A DNA stretch of 64,000 bases from Meloidogyne chitwoodi (Eukaryota; Nematoda; Chromadorea; Rhabditida; Meloidogynidae). Shown here piece after piece: positions 49,139 through 62,319 of the stretch; within the stretch, counting starts at the first letter, position 1; each line of letters begins with the position of its first letter. A program made the translations under genes and the position numbers. The stretch is from the NCBI GenBank assembly GCA_015183035.1, contig JACZZP010000017.1, positions 1 to 64,000 on the forward strand. Reading direction: 5' to 3'. Below the pieces are notes generated by a model. That model saw only the letters and a program-made list of their open reading frames with translations, did no database searches and was not told the DNA's origin.

Positions 49139-49740
49139 ACTTTAAATAACAAAATCTTTTCCCTCGAGAAAGAAAAAGGAGAAAATGTATAACTGAGAAT
49201 ATTAAAAAGCATTTATTGTTAGAGGTTAAGAAAAATGGAAATTAAGAAGAAAAAAGTGTTTGTGTTCAGTTTTGAAAGCCTAGAGAAACTTTTGTTTGGA
49301 AGAAAATGGCACTAAAAATATTTAAATAATTTATAACCAAGCAATATCATCAAATTATTATTTATTGTTTGTCACCTAAAAGGAATCAATTACTTGAAAG
49401 AAAAAAATGATGTTATTTTAAAATGAGATAATAGAAGTTTTTTTTTATTTAAAAACCAGAAAAGTTGTTTAAAAAAGGTTTAAGCATCGCTAAGCATTTA
49501 AAATATTCTAAGTATTTTTAAGCATAAAAACAATTGCGATAATTTTAACAACTAGGTATGATGGTAAAAAAATTTAACTAAGAAAAAGATTCTAAAGAAA
49601 ATTATAAGTGTATTCATTAAATAATATCACTCTAATTTCAAAATATAAATAGCTAATTTTTAAATAAATATTTATAAATTTATTAAAATAAAAGTAAATT
49701 TAGAGAGTGGGAAAAGAGTTTTGTTTAGAGAAGTGAATAA

Positions 49741-49846
49741 GCGCCTGATTTTACTTGACTTGTGATAGGGCGCCTGATTTAACTTGCGATTAAGTGCCTG
49801 ATTTAATTTGTGATTGGACACATGATTCTAACTGACTTGTGACAGA
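49741..49846. repeat. degenerate tandem repeat, ~25-30 bp unit
   Basis: Four diverged copies of a unit like cgcctgatttaacttgtgat. Confidence 0.6.
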
Positions 49847-49974
49847 CTGACTAAGGGCATCGTCGACATATGAAAGCTCCTCCCTATGCACTTATATTAT
49901 GCCTGACTAAATGTTGCCTTTTTAAAGGCTGTTTGAAGGCGTCAGAATTCATTTACTTTTAAATTTTTCGTGCC

Positions 49975-50078
49975 AGGAAAATAGGTCAGTGGAAAATAGG
50001 TCAGTACTAGGAAAATAGGTCAGTACTAGGAAAATAGGTCAGTGGAAAATAGGTCAGTGGAAAATTGGTCAGTGAAAG
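49975..50078. repeat. gaaaataggtcagt minisatellite
   Basis: Six copies of gaaaataggtcagt with linkers g or actag, so spacing alternates between about 14 and 19 bp. It ends 130 bp upstream of the secreted Lys/Glu-rich gene. Confidence 0.8.
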
Positions 50079-50208
50079 CAAATTTTAAAAAATTTTAATT
50101 TATTTAATCATGTGTGAGTTAGCTGTTCTTTAATAAAAACTTGTAAAGAATTGTTTTTTATGTATCCTATTTAATCAAACAGAAAACCTCTAATGTTTAT
50201 TAATTCAG

Positions 50209-51919
50209 ATGTTTTATTATAACATCAAGTTTTACTATTTTATTTTAATTTTTTTCTCCTTTTTTCAACATTGTGTTGCTCCAGCTACTGTAATTTCAAA
50301 CAGTTTGTCGCAGGCAAATGTTTCTGTTGTAGGAGGTTTCAAAGCTAAAAGTCCAACAAACTTTCATGGAACTAGCTTACATTTTAATGAAAACCGAACT
50401 TTACCATTTCATAAAGTAAATTTGAAATCAGATCAAAAAGCAGCCATTAAGCCTGTTCGTTCATCAAATAATGACTTTTCTTTTTCGCATGGCGATTTAT
50501 TTAACCCCAACGAATACAATGATGGTAAATAATAGTCAATTAGAATATTTAAGATTAGTTAATTAATTTAAGATGACTTTTCTGATCAATGTGACAAATT
50601 TTTTAAAACACGTGAAGGTATTGCAGAGTTGAATCTTATAGACATTGAAAATAAAAACAACTATATAGAACAACAAAAAAGATTGTATGAAGAAACTGGA
50701 GGAAAAGAAGGTTTTGACATTGATAAAATCTCAAACAAACTTATGGAAGAGAAGAAACGAGGTAAAAAAATCAACAATATTTTTATTAAAAATTCTATAG
50801 CAAATTTTTAAGTATAAAAATTTACGAATCCAAAACGTTGAAAAATTTTAAAATTTTTGGAAAAGTTTGATAAAATGTTTCCAAAATTTAGATTCAAAGT
50901 TGAACAAGATTTTTAATAACATAAAAGGTTTTAAAGAAAACAAAAATATTCGAGAAAAAATAAAAGAGCAATTAAATAAAGTAATGAACTTTATAAAGGA
51001 TAAAAATCACAAAGAAAAAGAAGATTTTGAAGAATTTTTCCAATATCTCGCATGTTTGTAAATTAATTTATAATAATTTTTTTATTAATTTTTAACTAAA
51101 TTTTTTATATAATTTTAGTATTTGCACCTAAAACGTTCATTGAAACATTCCTTCAAGTAATAAAATCTTTATTCTTTTTATATATTTTTTAAACTTTTAG
51201 ATTCCAAGCGATGGTATACAAATTTTGCTTGACATTTTTGAAGAGATATTAAATGATTTGAAAACAAATTACACAAAAGATAATGTAAAACATAAAGTTG
51301 TTGATTTAAAAAACTATAAAAATAAAATAAACGAAAGTAACCTTACTGAAGATACGAAAGAAAAAATAAATAACTTTTTTGAGACTGTTAAAGATGATTT
51401 TAAAAAATTGCCAAAATATTTAACAGAGAATTTTGCAACTTTATTCAAAGATATCGCAGAAGAAGGACTACCAGGATTAAAGGAAGCATTAATTCGTTAT
51501 TTGGATGTGTGGGAGAACGCAACACCAGAAGATCAGGAGAGAATGGCTAAAACTTTTCCACAATTGGCCTTCTTCTATAATGGTGAATATTAATTTTAAT
51601 GATTCATATTGTCTTGTTTATTTTTCTTTTAATCTCGGGAGAGAGTGAGAGAATTTTACAAATCTTTTAAGACCCGAAATCAATGATGATGAACAATTGG
51701 GCACTGCACTCTGCTAAAGGAAACTTTATTTATAAACTTGGTCTTTTGGTATTGTTAAAGATAATTTTCTTAAAAAAACCAAAATTTGATGTAAAATTGT
51801 ATAATCAATTGCGTGAAAAACTCGAGGAAGATTTCAAAGCGAACGAGGAACTTATCAATAAAATTGGAAATTTTTTCAGTCGCGCAAAACCTATTGTTGG
51901 AGAACCAGAAGGAGAATAG
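50209..51919 (+). CDS. secreted Lys/Glu-rich helical protein, unknown
   Basis: Several GT-AG exons on the plus strand. Exon 1 (50209-50524) encodes a signal peptide (FYYFILIFFSFFQHCVAPAT) and a Ser/Asn/His-rich segment. Later exons encode DDFSDQCDKFFKTREGIAEL, IPSDGIQILLDIFEEILNDL, and long Lys/Glu/Asn-rich helices (EKINNFFETVKDDFKKLPKY), ending KPIVGEPEGE. No domain recognised. Exon joins up to about 51580 are in frame; the last exon (51650-51919) is less certain because a second frame is also attractive before a stop. It differs from the 13-24 kb family in lacking the CPV-WF module, but shares a signal peptide and a basic/aromatic N-terminal segment. Probably extracellular. Confidence 0.7.
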
Positions 51920-52750
51920 AAGAGAGAGAAACTTGAATGAAACAAGAAAAGAGGAAGTATATTTTTGAGGAATTTGTCGGAAACATTTAACCATTTTTAT
52001 GTTTTGGACCAATTAGTGAAAGATAATTGAAAACCAGAAGATTCAACGAAAGAAAAGATACAAAAGATTAAAAACAGATGTCAAATTACGAGTTTAAATT
52101 TTTGACTTTTGCGGTAATCTTCTGGTTTTCGGTCTTATGTAAAAGAAAATGTCATACTGTGTATATATTTACTATTATAACATATTGTTAGACAAACCGT
52201 ACTATAACCAAAAACCATTTCGATATTATAAATTTAATCCCGCTTACTGACCTTCATTCATTAGATTCGTGGTACGGAAGAACATTGTTGTTGTTGTTGT
52301 GAGGTTGTCGGAATATTGTTGTTGTATCTGTAGTTAACTCATCCATGGGAGAAACTCGTCCGTAGACGAAAACTCATTTCTCAATCCATCGCCAATTCTT
52401 GTAGTTGGTATTCTAAATTTTAATCTTTTGGGTTCTGTAAAAGTGTACTGTAAAATTTAAATTTGGAAATTGATATTTTAGAATTCGCTTTTATGGACAA
52501 TATGAAAATCGAAAATAAAAATAATTTAAACAACTTTTATTTTAAAACAATTTAAATAAAATAACAAATTAAAAATTAAAGCATAAAAGAATTTGAATAA
52601 ATTAGATGGCAATTAATATATAGCTAAAAACGGCTAACAAACAAAACTACTCAACGTATAAAAACAACCACAATCGAATTGTAGAAAAACAAATATTGAT
52701 ATGAAAAAATTAATACCGAGAATTTTAAATTAAATAATTTTATTTTCACT
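51920..52750. other. gene-free spacer with hairpin and (GTT)n
   Basis: A 15 bp inverted repeat (gaaaaccagaagatt at 52029-52043, complement at 52116-52130) lies just after the gene at 50209. A short gttgttgtt microsatellite is at about 52284-52320. No coding content. Confidence 0.5.
52029..52130. repeat. 15 bp inverted repeat with 72 bp loop
   Basis: Perfect arms gaaaaccagaagatt and aatcttctggttttc. Possible small foldback element or 3'-end structure. Confidence 0.65.
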
Positions 52751-55700
52751 TCATAAATCCTTGCGTAATATTAAAGAGAGAAGCGCCATACGTACGTAAA
52801 GACCATATTCTGCTTGCTTAAAATAGACTGAACGTTCATCTGTATCAAGTTCAGTACTTATTTCATCAAGACGAGGAAGTGGATGCATAATAATTGGAGT
52901 TAAATGTCGACGATCTTTTAAAATTTTTAAATTAAAAATTAAAAAAAGAACCTGATGTTGAAAAAAACGTCTCTTGTTCATTTTTACTTTCTGCCAATTT
53001 TAGTAGTTTTGGTGTAAGTATAAATTTTCCTTTGACTCGATCATATTCAGAAGGATCTTTAAAGCGCTCTTTTTGTATACGAGTCTGTAAAAAATTAAAA
53101 TAATAAAATTTTATTTAAGCCTAAAAATGATAAATTCCCCAACCATGTAAATAACGTCTACGTTGCGAATTCCATCTTCAAGACTAGTAAAATCTTTCTA
53201 AAAATAATTTATTGAAAAGTAAAATAATCATTTTAATTTAGATAAAAAATTGGAATATAAAAATGTAAAAAAACCTGAATAATGCCTCTATCATCTACGT
53301 ATTTTTTAACATGTTCAGGCATCCCTAGTGCGTTAGTTGGTGAAACATAGTGAAGAGTAATATCATTGTAAAGGCATAAAATTTTTGCAAGTGAGTGAAC
53401 TGAATAAAAAATTTTACATCTAGTTAAATCACAAAAACTGACCTGTACGCCCATTCTTAAGATCACCAACAATGGCAATAGTTTTTTCGTTTATGCTAGA
53501 CAATTTTTCACGGATAGTATAAAGATCAAGCAAAGCTTGGGTAGGATGCTCACCTATAAAATTTTTTTTTAATAATTCGATTAAATAAAAAATTTCAATA
53601 CCAGTTCCATCACCAGCATTTATAATTGGTACAGGACAAGACATAGTCTTAACAATACGTTGAGCACGTTCACATGCATCTTTATCTGGATGACGAAGAA
53701 CAAGTAAATCTGTGTATTGTGCCATCACCCTAATTGTATCTAAAAATAATTTTAAATACGTTGGGAAAAAATAATTCATAAAAGATGAAAAATTACCTTC
53801 AAATGATTCATCCTTCTTTTCTGATGAGTGTTCTCTCTGGAAATTACAAACTTTGCCATTCAAACGATTCATTGCAGTTAGGAACGAATAAAAGGTACGA
53901 GTGCTAGGTTCAAAAAACATGAGGCTAATAATAAATTGACGAAAAAGACCATTAAATGAAAAGCAATCTTCATCCACACCCTTAAATATATGAAAAATAA
54001 AATAATTTTGGGAAAGAAAACCTTCTCAAAGCGCAATGCCAAATCTAAAACTTGTTTGACCATTGGTTTTGTAAAAGATTCAACAGAAATAACATTTTGT
54101 CGATACCAAAGGCTAGTTGCAATAATTGAATTTAATGGACGGTCAGGTGAAGGACGTAACGGTTTTTCTTCCTCATTATCACTGAATTTGACATTAGAAC
54201 TTAGATGGGAAAGTTCTAAAATAAAAGAAACTAACAATAAGGTAATTAATTTTTTAGTATTATACCTGAAGTTGGTAATGACAATTCATCTTCATTATCT
54301 TTAACATTAAGACGAACATTCATTCCAAATCCTGGAGAGACAAGAAAATGTCCATCAACAAAAACTGGAACACCACGAATAACAACGGTTTTCACTCGGC
54401 CGCAAACTTCTCGACCAGCAAATGGAGTCCAGCCAGCTTTGGAAAAACCTCCATCCTCTGGTATTATCCACTTTTCGCTCTTGTCTACCTTAAAGAATTA
54501 TATGCCAAACATTCACAATATTAAAATTAAACTTCAATATAAGTATTAGGCTGTTCAGGTAGTCCAAATATACGACGAGGATTAGTATAAAGACGATCAA
54601 TTAGTTGCTTCTCGGTAAGTTTTCCTTCGCTTACTGCTTGAAACAAAAGAGGAAGCATATACTCGACACCAGGAAATCCTGGCGGTGGATTTTCAGAACA
54701 TTTCTCTTCCATTGTGTGTGGAGCTAAAAATATGAAATAAAATATTTTAAGTTTTATAAACCATGGTCAGTAGCAAAACAATCAATAAATTCTAAATTTT
54801 CCCATAAAGCATTACAATCATCAGTATTAATAGCAAGTCTAGGACGTACTTCTCTAATTCCCTCAGGTAATTCATCCACTGTCAAAAATAAATGATGAGG
54901 ACAAACTTCACATGTTACAGGTTGACCTTCAATTTTTGCAAGTTTAATTAAGCTAATTTCTTCGCGAGTAGAAACATGACAAACATGCACTGAAAATAAA
55001 GATAAAATAATAATAGAAAAATATTGCAAAAAATCTTACAGCTTCTTTTACAAAACCTGGCACAACATAACACAGTACCCAACGTTTGTCCTTCGGCATG
55101 AGCTACGATAGGACGATTAGAAGGAAAATTTCTCATGTGCTCCACCCATTGACTCATTAGCGGTAATTGAAGAGCACCAAAAGTCTGATTTAAGTACAAC
55201 TTTAAACCGGCACATTTTTGACCTATAAGTGAGCAATCTTCGACATTTTCCGTTGTTGCACCAACATAAAGGGCATAATCACAAAAGGATTTTCTTGAAG
55301 CAATTTTGTCTATTAAATTAAAAGATACATCATCAACTAATGGAGGATTCGTATTTGGCATTGCAAGGATCTGAAGAGTATTGTTCAATTTAAATTCAAG
55401 AGTTAACCAAAAATAACCATGGTCACGCCACCAGCAAAAGCAGCACGAGTTCCGCTTTCCCAATCCTCCTTGTGTTCTCCCCCCGGTTCACGCATATGAA
55501 CATGTATATCAATTAATCCAGGCATTCGAACCAAGGATTCATTAGTAATGCAGTCAAGGTTAAGATTTACTGAAGTAATTCGTGGATTGTTAGGAGTAAT
55601 CTTCAGTTCATTTAGCGCCTAAAATTTTGAATAAGATTCAATATAATAAGTTGATACCTGAATAAAAAGTTTGGCACATTTTATATCAGTAATGAGAGGG

Positions 55701-58700
55701 ATTCCATTATCAATTGCCATTCTACGTGTTTTACAGCCAGGAGTACGAAAAACACTGATCCGATATGTTCCAGATCCTTGAATTGGAAGATTTATCTTAA
55801 AATTAAAAAAAAAATTTTCTACAAAATCAGTAGTCGACTCACCATAAAATCAATATTTTTATTTACAACATAATCTGTTATTGTTGTGTTAGCAGTAAAC
55901 ATTTTTGATGTAAGCAAATTGCTAGTTTCTTCTTTTAGTGATGAAGTGTTGTCAAACGGCCACTCAAGTTGTTTCATCTTGAGAAAAAATATTCTACTTT
56001 AATGAAAGTTAAATATAACTCACAGGAATTTCTTTACGTGAATAAAAATAAGCGGTCCCTTTGCTTCCATAAAGGTCATAACCAAGTTTGGATAACGTTT
56101 TTACACTTTGAAGCATTTCCTCTTTAGACTAACAATAAAAGATAAGATTAAAATAAGTCTTAATACAATATATTTTTACATAAGATCCGCCTATTGACAA
56201 GAAAATTGCCCGCTTAGGTAATTGAAAACCGGTAGAAAGAAGTCCTTTAAGATAAGCCTCTTGTCTATTTCGTCCAAAACATGCAACTTCACCCGTAGAA
56301 AGCATTTCAACACCCATAACAACATCTGCACCGGAAAGACGAGAAAACGAAAATTGGGGAACCTAAAAGATAAAAAATATTTTAAGATTAAAATAAAATC
56401 TAAATAACCTTCACTCCAACTTTATTTGGTTTTGGTGGTGGTTTAAATTCAAAATCCTTCGGCTCGCCCATAAACATCATCGCTCTAGTTGCCAAACCAA
56501 CAAAATCAAAATCAAGTGTTTTAGAAATGAAAGGAAAACTTCGTGAAACACTAAAAATTAAATGATAAACTATTAAAATTGAAAAAAACCGAAGATTGCA
56601 TTCAATAACAAAAAGTTCATTGTCCTTTGCGATCAGTTGGAGATTAAATGGTCCAACAACTATGAAACGTCGAGCAATACTCTTAACAATTTTATTTATT
56701 TTTCGTATCGTTTCATCATTTAAATCCTGAGGAGGAGTAACCAAAGTTGCATCTCCAGAATGAATGCCTTAAAATTTTTTAAATACAAAAATAAATCAAC
56801 AAAAATAAACCAGCATTTTCAACATGTTCAGATATTGCCATGCAAAGTACTTTTCCGTTCAAGCAAACAGCATCGACATCAATTTCCTTAGCATCTTCAA
56901 TAAATTTGCTCACAACAACAGTACGATCATTAGCTACATTATACGCTTGGTTCAAAAATTGAATTAGATCTGTATCAGAATGCGCAACATTCATAGCAGC
57001 ACCAGATAAAACATAACTTGGCCGAATTAAACAAGGATATTTTACAAATTTACAAAATGCTTCAGCATCTGCAATATTTTTTGCATTCTTCCATTTTGGT
57101 TGTTCAATCTGAAACAATATAATTTATAAAATTATAATATAAAAGAAAAATGAGGATGGAAAACAAAATTTAAGAAACCTTTAAATCATCCAATGCTCTA
57201 CTAAATTTAAAACGATCCTCAGCCTCATCTATAAATTTAGGTGCAGTGCCAAAAACACGAAAGTTTGAACATGTTAAGTTGGAATCCAAAAGAAGGGCAA
57301 TATTGTTTGCGGCTTGACCACCAAAGGCGAGAATAATACCATTAGGCCTCTCATATTCATAAATTTGCGAGACAACCTCAAGTGAGATCTCTTCAAAATA
57401 AAGACGGTCGCATTTGTCGTAATCGGTTGAAACCCTAAATATAGGTCCATTTAATATATAAATTAAAAAAAATTTCTAACGTTTCTGGATTGCAATTAAT
57501 CATAATAGTCTGACGTTTCATTCGTTTTAGTTCTTCTACACAACCGACTGAACAAGCATCAAATTCAACTGATGAACCGATTCGGTATACTCCAGAACCG
57601 AGAACAATAACACTATTATTCTTAAAAATAAATTATAAAACAATTATTTAATCCTCTTACATGCTCAATGAAGTCAATATCATGTTCACTCCCATTGTAT
57701 GTTAGATATAAATAATTTGTTTTAGCAGGCCATTCTGCAGCAACTGTATCAATTTGTTTGACAAATGGTAAAATACCATACTGTTTCCGCATGTTTTTAA
57801 CATTCAATTCAGTGCTGTTATTTAAACGTATTAAATAAAATTAAATATAAAAATACCTTTCAATAAGTTTAGCAATTTGAGCATCTGAGAATCCAATTTG
57901 TTTAGCCTCCTTTAACAACGCAGGAAAAGTATGTTCATTGTCTGAAATAATACTAACATACATTTATATCAAAATAATTTACATTTGGTTCTCTCTGAAG
58001 AATATTGCGTACAATGATATTGCAACCGTGTATACATCTTTACAATATTACGCATACGGTAAAGAAACCATTTATCAATTTTACTTTTCTGGTAAAGAAA
58101 ATCGATATAATCATGATTTTCTTCACATTTAACAATTAGCTCCTCGGAGTAAAGAGCTCTAGCCAAGGCGAAAATTCTTTGGTCGGTCGGTTCTTGTAAA
58201 TCCTAAATTTATGAAAATCAAAAGAATTTTTGTATAACAACAAAAAACTGAATGCTGAAACAAAACTCTATCCCTATAATAATAATAACATACCTCGATT
58301 TTAACTTCTCGTTTAAATAAATAAGGAGAAAATCCCTCATATTTATCATTAACCATTCTAAGTGCTTTTTGAAGCGCTTCTTCAAAAGAACGTCCAATAG
58401 CCATAACTTCACCGACAGATTTCATAGAACTACCTATCTGAAAATAATTTTTATTAATATAATAAAAAGAAGCAAACTTTTGTACTAACACGAGCAAATT
58501 TTCCTAAATCCCAACGTGGAACTTTAACAACACAATAATCCAAGGATGGTTCAAAACAAGCTGTAGTCTCCCTAGTAACAGAATTTTGTAGTTCTGGGAG
58601 TGAAGCGCCTAGTGCCAGTTTAGCAGCAATGTAGGCAAGAGGATACCCAGTCGCTTTACTTGCAAGTGCGGAAGACCGCGATAAACGAGCATTCACTTCG

Positions 58701-61531
58701 ATTATATAATACTAATAGAAAATTCTTGACTAAAATTAATCATATTCAAAAAAACCTCAAACTTTTCAGGATTCAAAGCAAATTGTATGTTACATTCACC
58801 AATGATTTCAAAATGCCGAATTACACTTAATGCAGTTGCTCTTAATTTGTTGTACTCATTATCATTTAATGTTTGAGAAGGTGCAACAACGATCGACTCC
58901 CCAGTGTGGATTCCAACTGGATCAATATTTTCCATATTGCATACAGAAATACAATTATCATAAGCATCACGAACAACTTCATATTCAATCTTAATGTTAA
59001 TTTATATTAGTTTGATTCATGATATTCACTCACTTCTTTCCATCCTCGAACACTTTTATCAATAAGTACTTGATTTGAATGGCTAAATGCTTGCTGTGCG
59101 ATTGTATGCAAATCCTCACTGTTCAATGCGAATCCAGATCCCAAACCACCGAGGGCATAAGCAGCGCGAACAAGTACAGGGTAACCAATCTTTACAAAGA
59201 AAAATTAAATAAAAATAAAAACAAAACTTCTTCAACCGCCTTCTCAGCTTCCAAAATATTTGTTGCAGCACGACCCTCAGCCACACGTTCACCAATTTTT
59301 AAAATTTCGTGCTTGAATAAATCTCTGTCCTCAGTCTTCACAATAGATTCTAAAAAATTAATAAAAATTTTTTTAATAAATTAGAAATAAACCTATTGAA
59401 GTCCCTAGGACGCGCACATTGTACTCATCCAAAACACCATCACGAAATAAATCAATAGCACAATTTAAAGCGGTTTGACCACCAAAAGTACATAAAAGAC
59501 CTGTTGGTCTCTCTTTTTTGATGATCTTAATTATCAATTTTTAAATTACTCAATAAAAAATTTTTAAAGTAATTAACCTCAATGACAAATTCTTTGGTTA
59601 CAGGCAAAAAATAAGCACGATCGGCAAATCCTTTTGTTGTTTGAACAGTAGCAACATTCGGATTCTGGCATAATAATAAAAATTTAAATCTTAATAAAAA
59701 TAAACAAAACTTACCACAAGGATACACTTAATGCCAATCTCACGCAATGCTTTAATTGCCTGTGAACCAGAATAATCAAATTCTCCAGCTTGGCCGATTG
59801 ATAATCCTCCACTGCCAAGTATTAAAACTTTCTTTTGATTAAGGACTTCATTACTAAGAATTGAACTTAAACTTTTTTTAGAGATTTATTAACCGATAAT
59901 TCGAAGTAAAAGCCAGACGCTCGTTAATCATTTGTTTTATGCTTACAGATTTTTTTTCAGTTTTAGTAATTTGCATTGCTTGAACAAAAACGTCAAAAAG
60001 CCATTCCGTATCATTTGGGCCAGCACAATGTTCGGGGTGAAATTGTACACTAAAAATTTTAATTAAACATCATAACATTATTTCCACCTGAAATAAGGTT
60101 TGCTCTCATGAATTATGCCCTCATTTGAATTATCATTTGCATTTATAAATAACTCATTCCAGACTTCAGGTAACGAATTTCGATCAACAGCAAACCCATG
60201 ATTCTGTGAAGTAATAAAACAACGGCCACTAGTTGTGTGTAAAGCAGGCAAATTATGACCACGATTGCCAAAACTAAAAAAATTTTATTAAAAAAAATCT
60301 AGCAAATAGTTAACCTCATTTTATACGTTTTTGCACCAGCAGCAGAAGCTAACAATTGATGACCTAAGCAGATACCGAAAATAGGTTTCATTACTCCAAG
60401 GGCTAAAATATTTGCAATTCGTTTAATCAAAGAAGTACATTTTGCAGGATCGCCGGGTCCGTTAGAAATAAAGAGACCATCATAATCTAAATATTTTTTT
60501 ATTATAATTACTCATGATTGAATTAAGATTTCGTGAATAAAAAACCTTTAATATCGAATTCATAATCCCATGGGACAACCAAGACGTTGCATTTCCTTTC
60601 TAGTAAACACCTAATTTGGTTAAATTTTATCCCACAATCAATTGCCAATACACTAAACAGTGATGAATCAGAAGAATCACCAAACAATTGTGGAGTCTAA
60701 AAATTCTCAATATATTTCTTACATAAATATTAACTTTAAATACTTAAATATATTAAAAACAAACATTTCTGCTGACTGATGCTACCAAATTTTGTTCATT
60801 AATGTTAACAAATGGAATAGTTTCTTGCCGATCTGCTTCAATTACAATCTAAAAACAGGGAACTGTATTTTTTCAAGAAAATCTTTAAAATAAAAATAAT
60901 TCTATTTTGCCTTTCTAAAAATACCTTTGCTCTCAACGTTCCAGATGTGCGAATAATTTTTGTAAGCATACGAGTATCAATTCCACATAAACCGGGAATC
61001 CCTTGGTAATGCAGCCATTGAGACAGAGAACTAGCCTTAATTAAATAAATTAAAAAAGACATTAATAAAAAACAAACAGCTTCCCAATGACTGTACTCTC
61101 CATCTTCACAAATTCGATCCACAATCAAAGCAGCAGGCCAAGCTTTAGTTGACTCAAAACTTCCTTTGATAATGTCAGACGTGCTAAATTTCGGGATACC
61201 ATAATTGCCAACGAGTGGATAGGTAAGAACAAGAATTTGTTGAGCATAACTTGGATCCGTTAATGCCTAATAGAAAACGAAAAACATTATTTTTAAATGC
61301 GTATTTATGATTGTAAAATCTAATATAAACCTCAGTGTAACCACACATCCCTGTCTGAAAAACAAGCTCTCCACTAATACTTTTTGTCGCACCAAAAAGC
61401 CTTGCACGAAGTTGGGTCGGCTTTCCGACATTATTATCCAAGTCTAGGAAGAGTGTAGCATAGCTGCCAATTTCCTCAAATTCATTGTCAATAGTTTGTT
61501 TGTTAGTTATTGAGGGAGTTAAAGATGACAT
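52751..61531 (-). CDS. CAD: CAD: glutamine-dependent CPSase II / dihydroorotase / aspartate transcarbamylase
   Basis: First three steps of de novo pyrimidine synthesis in one cytosolic protein of about 2,200 residues (C. elegans pyr-1). Order from the 5' end: GATase (61531 to about 59950) with [19 protein letters not shown] and [18 protein letters not shown]; CPSase (59950 to about 55980) with two ATP-grasp halves ([40 protein letters not shown]); dihydroorotase (about 55700-54430) with [11 protein letters not shown], the Lys of [16 protein letters not shown] and VCHVSTREE; linker; ATCase (about 54230-52751) with [25 protein letters not shown] and [12 protein letters not shown]. All active-site blocks seen are intact and many short introns interrupt the gene. 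The 5' end faces a transposon cluster. Confidence 0.97.
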
Positions 61532-61772
61532 GTTAGTTATTCACGTTGAAGATAAGCTTCGCTGACATCAAATGAAAAAAATCTTGCAGCAATAAAAAAT
61601 TTCTTATGTTAGGGCTAAAATATTAAAGAAATAAAGAAAAATATTAATTTATAAAAACACAAAAACGATAAACGTAAATTTAAAAATCAGATCAAAAAAA
61701 TAAAAAAAATTCTGCGCCAAATTTTGCGAATAGATCTGCGAAATTTTTTGCTGCGAATTTATGCGGCTCCAT
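61532..61772. promoter_or_regulatory. remaining upstream region of CAD
   Basis: About 240 bp between the CAD ATG and the inverted-repeat element, ending in degenerate ctgcgaattt repeats. Similar ctgcgaa repeats resume at 62629-62690 beyond the element, suggesting it inserted into a small tandem repeat. Confidence 0.4.
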
Positions 61773-61871
61773 GACTTTTCGTCAACGGACTTTACGTCAA
61801 CGGACCATCCGTCAATACTTTTTGTTAATGGACTTTAAGTCAACGGACTTTTCGTCAATGACTAAATATTT

Positions 61872-62319
61872 GGTACTTTTCCGTTATCCCTACGCACTTT
61901 TGCGGACTTTTTTTTGCGGACAATTATAATTCTCTTTCCATCATCCCCTTTTCCCTCAATATGTTGACAGCCAATCAATCAATTATATTAGATGTATAAT
62001 ATATGTATATGAATAAATTAGTCTATTATTTTTTATTTTTTTGTCTATTTTTATTTATAATGAAAATTTGGGATTTGCCAAAAACTGAAAAAGATGCCAT
62101 CGAATTCTTACAAGATCGTGGTCTTCTACACAAAACTAGAGTTTGTCGCGATGGACATGAAATGAAACTTTATCACAATTTTTGAATAAATTATGATTGC
62201 TTGGGGAAAATATTAGCCATTGGATTGATTTTTTCTTTTATATATTTTTCCTTTAAAAAATAAATTTTGTCCGCAAAAAAAAAGTCCGCAAAAGTGCGTA
62301 GGGATAATGGAAAAGTACC
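61872..62319. mobile_element. Merlin-like element, 448 bp, perfect 8 bp target duplication
   Basis: Inverted ends ggtacttttccgttatccct and complement ...aaaagtacc, with internal gcggacttttttttgcggac. Flanks are identical aaatattt at 61864-61871 and 62320-62327. Eight bp duplications and GG-starting ends fit Merlin. Contains a 60-codon transposase N-terminus (62003-62185). Same family as the element at 45332 but a different subfamily. Confidence 0.85.
62003..62185 (+). pseudogene. Merlin-type transposase N-terminal remnant
   Basis: Encodes DAIEFLQDRGLLHKTRVCRD then GHEMKLYHNF and a stop. This is the N-terminal zinc-ribbon-like start of IS1595/Merlin transposases; the catalytic part is missing. 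Confidence 0.7.

Larger units (their letters stand above)
49149..50208. other. gene-free spacer with two minisatellites
   Basis: Contains the two short tandem arrays listed next and nothing else recognisable. Confidence 0.5.

Noticed and set aside
49975..50078. CRISPR-like array
   Set aside because: Units are contiguous or separated by 1-5 bp with no spacers; eukaryotic minisatellite.
51660..51720. Alternative frame of the last exon (PEINDDEQLGTALC)
   Set aside because: Looks protein-like but needs a phase that the upstream donor does not provide and stops at once; kept only as uncertainty.
53990..54304. 104-codon plus frame
   Set aside because: Antisense of the CAD linker/ATCase region.
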